Origin: Tolypothrix sp. PCC 7910
GTDB lineage: Bacteria > Cyanobacteriota > Cyanobacteriia > Cyanobacteriales > Nostocaceae
Reading direction: 5' to 3'
Assembly: GCF_011769525.1 (NCBI RefSeq)
Contig: NZ_CP050440.1
Span: 3,163,501 to 3,227,500, forward strand
DNA length: 64,000 nucleotides
Part shown: one piece after another, positions 62,306-64,000 of the stretch
How positions within the stretch are numbered: position 1 is the stretch's first letter
Layout: each line of letters opens with the position of its first letter
Program-made: the position numbers and the translations under genes
Notes under the pieces: model-generated
Seen by the model: only the letters and a program-made list of their open reading frames with translations
What the model was told of the DNA's origin: nothing
Database searches by the model: none

Positions 62306-64000
62306 CTACTTCTCGAGGTTCTGGAAATAAGTTTCCAACGCCTCATGTACCAATTCGGTCATCGGCCTACCTTGGCTAGCTGCAGCAGCTTTCAGCTTGT
62401 CATACACCTCATGTTGCAAACTCACGCGACGGCGAGTCTTATAGGTGGCAATGGTAGTATTTGCGATCGCCACTTCTTGTCCTTCACTTTCTGCGGTTCT
62501 GGAGTCGGCTATGGCTTCAACTAAACCATCGCTATCGTCTGTAATGTCTGATGTAGCAACAGCTTGAGCTGTGTAATTAGCTGCAAATTCGCGGATGGCA
62601 TCAAAACCGACGCGATCGCAAAAATCGCCAAAGCTTTCTTCTGCAGTTTTCGCCTGTTTAAAGTAAACGAAAATTGGCTCTAGCTGGGTTTCTATGTCAT
62701 TATGGTGCAACCTTTCCATGTAAGGCTGCGCTAACCGCGTTTGATTGGGCGAACCGCCTAACCATACTTGGTAACTTTCTGGGGCACTACCCACAAAAGC
62801 CAACTCCGCCATGTAAGGACGAGCGCAACCATTGGGACAGCCTGTCATCCTTACCACAAATTCTTCATTTTGTAAACCGACTTTATCCAAAACTGTGCCA
62901 ATCCGTTCTAATATCCCAGGGATAGCGCGTTCTGATTCGGTGATTGCCAAGCCACAAGTTGGTAAAGCTGGACAAGCCATTGCCAGCCTTTCTAGGCGGG
63001 CAATTTTGCTGGGGTCGGAGATCACACCGCGACGGTCAAGAATTTCTTGAATCGCTGCTTTATCGGCTGGTGCAATTTCGCAGAATATCAGGTTTTGGTG
63101 GGGTGTGAGGCGAATGGGCAGGTTAAATTGCTCAACGATTTCCCTTAAGGCGGTTTTCAGTTGGAATGAACCTTCGTCTTTTACCCGACCGTTATCGATG
63201 GAAAGCCCTAAGAACAGCTTGCCATCGCCTTGTTCATGCCATCCCAGGAAGTCATGATATTTAAATTCTGGCAGTTCTTTAAAGGGAGCGATCGCTTTGC
63301 CAAAATATTCTTCGACTTTGGTGCGGAACTTTTCTACCCCCCAATCGTGCAGTAAATATTTTAATCGGGCGTGACGGCGGTCAGAGCGATCGCCATAATC
63401 CCGTTGAGTGGCGACAATTGCTTTGACTATTTCGTAAACATCTGCTTTGTCTACGTAGCCAATGGGATCTGCCAGCCTCGCGAAGGTTTCTTCTTTGTTA
63501 TGTGTTCTTCCTAAGCCACCACCAGCAAACACGTTAAATCCTTCAAGTTCACCTTTTTCATTGGTAATCACGACTAAGGTGAGGTCTTGGGAATATAAAT
63601 CAATGGAATTATCCCCTGGCACTGTCACGCTAACTTTAAACTTGCGCGGCATATAGTAGGTGCCATATATGGGTTCTTCAGTATTGCTGATGAGTGTCCC
63701 ATTCGTATCGTGTTGTCTTGCGGCTTTGACTTCTGGGCTTTCTTCCGCACTAATTGCCTTTTCACCATCTAGCCAAACTTCGTAATAAGCACCAGTTTGG
63801 GGCGACAATAAGTCAGCTACATTTTGGGCATATTCCCAAGCATACTGGTATTCTGGGCGATTCTTCCAAGGAACTGGCGGTGCCATAACGTTGCGGTTAA
63901 TATCGCCACAAGCGCCCAAAGTGGAACCAAGATTTTTCACAATAGTAGCGATCGCAGTTTTGAGATTCTTCTTTAAAATCCCATGTAACTGAAACCCTTG
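62306..64000 (-). CDS. sir: Ferredoxin-sulfite reductase, with C-terminal ribbon-helix-helix-like tail (5' end beyond window)
   Basis: 565 codons are visible; the frame is open to the right edge ([22 protein letters not shown] precedes the GTG at 63940), so the N-terminus lies outside. Ferredoxin-dependent reduction of sulfite to sulfide for cysteine synthesis. The Fe4S4/sirohaem Cys are present as ACPALPTCG (C-x5-C) and GCPNGCARP (C-x3-C); N-terminal [13 protein letters not shown] and the GGLGRTHN loop also match. After the enzyme core ends (about 62560) there is a linker and a final about 45 residues [19 protein letters not shown]...[16 protein letters not shown] with the beta-helix-helix look of an RHH DNA-binding domain. 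That tail is discussed as a finding. Confidence 0.92.
   Translation of the reverse strand, partial: QGFQLHGILKKNLKTAIATIVKNLGSTLGACGDINRNVMAPPVPWKNRPEYQYAWEYAQNVADLLSPQTGAYYEVWLDGEKAISAEESPEVKAARQHDTNGTLISNTEEPIYGTYYMPRKFKVSVTVPGDNSIDLYSQDLTLVVITNEKGELEGFNVFAGGGLGRTHNKEETFARLADPIGYVDKADVYEIVKAIVATQRDYGDRSDRRHARLKYLLHDWGVEKFRTKVEEYFGKAIAPFKELPEFKYHDFLGWHEQGDGKLFLGLSIDNGRVKDEGSFQLKTALREIVEQFNLPIRLTPHQNLIFCEIAPADKAAIQEILDRRGVISDPSKIARLERLAMACPALPTCGLAITESERAIPGILERIGTVLDKVGLQNEEFVVRMTGCPNGCARPYMAELAFVGSAPESYQVWLGGSPNQTRLAQPYMERLHHNDIETQLEPIFVYFKQAKTAEESFGDFCDRVGFDAIREFAANYTAQAVATSDITDDSDGLVEAIADSRTAESEGQEVAIANTTIATYKTRRRVSLQHEVYDKLKAAAASQGRPMTELVHEALETYFQNLEK

Overview
The window looks like the chromosome of a filamentous, probably heterocyst-forming cyanobacterium (Nostocales; Nostoc/Calothrix/Tolypothrix-like). 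The reasons are the very frequent HIP1 octamer GCGATCGC, STRR-type heptanucleotide repeats in many gaps, cyanobacterial families (DUF1815, DUF2839, COP23, Ycf23/DUF561, VTE6-like DUF92, ferredoxin-type sulfite reductase), a cyanobacteriochrome-like chemoreceptor and several TPR-CHAT proteins. I saw no rRNA, tRNA, CRISPR array or intact transposase. Species is not determinable by eye.

Layout. 0-2.2 kb (minus): an operon of a catalytically degenerate HtrA-like protein, an HtrA-like protease with an intact triad, and an atypical response regulator cut by the window edge. 3.6-10.1 kb (plus): a chemoreceptor with a DXCF/CH GAF domain, then a large TPR protein carrying three exact-length copies of a 160-residue module. 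10.4-20.6 kb: a COP23 protein divergent from a two-partner secretion pair (TpsA exoprotein, TpsB pore), an exported TPR-CHAT protease and a uroporphyrinogen-III synthase. 20.7-25.3 kb: two tandem paralogous helical-repeat proteins of unknown function.

25.5-29.4 kb is a decayed metal-resistance locus: a C-terminal protein remnant, an internal and frameshifted piece of a heavy-metal RND pump, a response regulator lacking its N-terminus, a putative Zn-finger/HTH/PD-(D/E)XK nuclease gene on the other strand, and an intact RppB-like histidine kinase. 29.4-45.7 kb is mostly housekeeping and conserved hypothetical genes (Ycf23, DegT-type aminotransferase, FetB-like permease, CAP-domain lipoprotein, thioesterase, lipoprotein TPR-CHAT, DUF1815, DUF2839, degenerate DinG-like helicase, M48 protease, aldo/keto reductase).

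45.8-51.3 kb (minus) is the best candidate for a conflict or defence system: a large TPR-CHAT protein with ten near-identical 46-residue repeats, a small acidic protein, and a 490-residue protein with two C-terminal membrane helices. This layout matches what I remember of the predicted CATRA systems. 51.4-53.4 kb is repeat-rich (a MITE-like element, a 13 x 21-bp array, hairpin repeats) next to an Rpn-family nuclease. 53.4-64 kb holds an ABC exporter with a degenerate C39 domain plus a parvulin foldase, the VTE6-like kinase, a VOC protein overlapping a lipase, two conserved hypotheticals, rsmE, and ferredoxin-sulfite reductase with an apparent ribbon-helix-helix tail.

A theme of the whole window is short repeats remodelling genes. 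Heptanucleotide repeats occur in frame inside a CHAT gene, an ABC transporter gene and rsmE. They form the C-terminus of the RppB-like kinase and the last residue and stop of another gene, and they supply start codons. One MITE-like insertion can be compared with an uninterrupted copy of its target in the same window.
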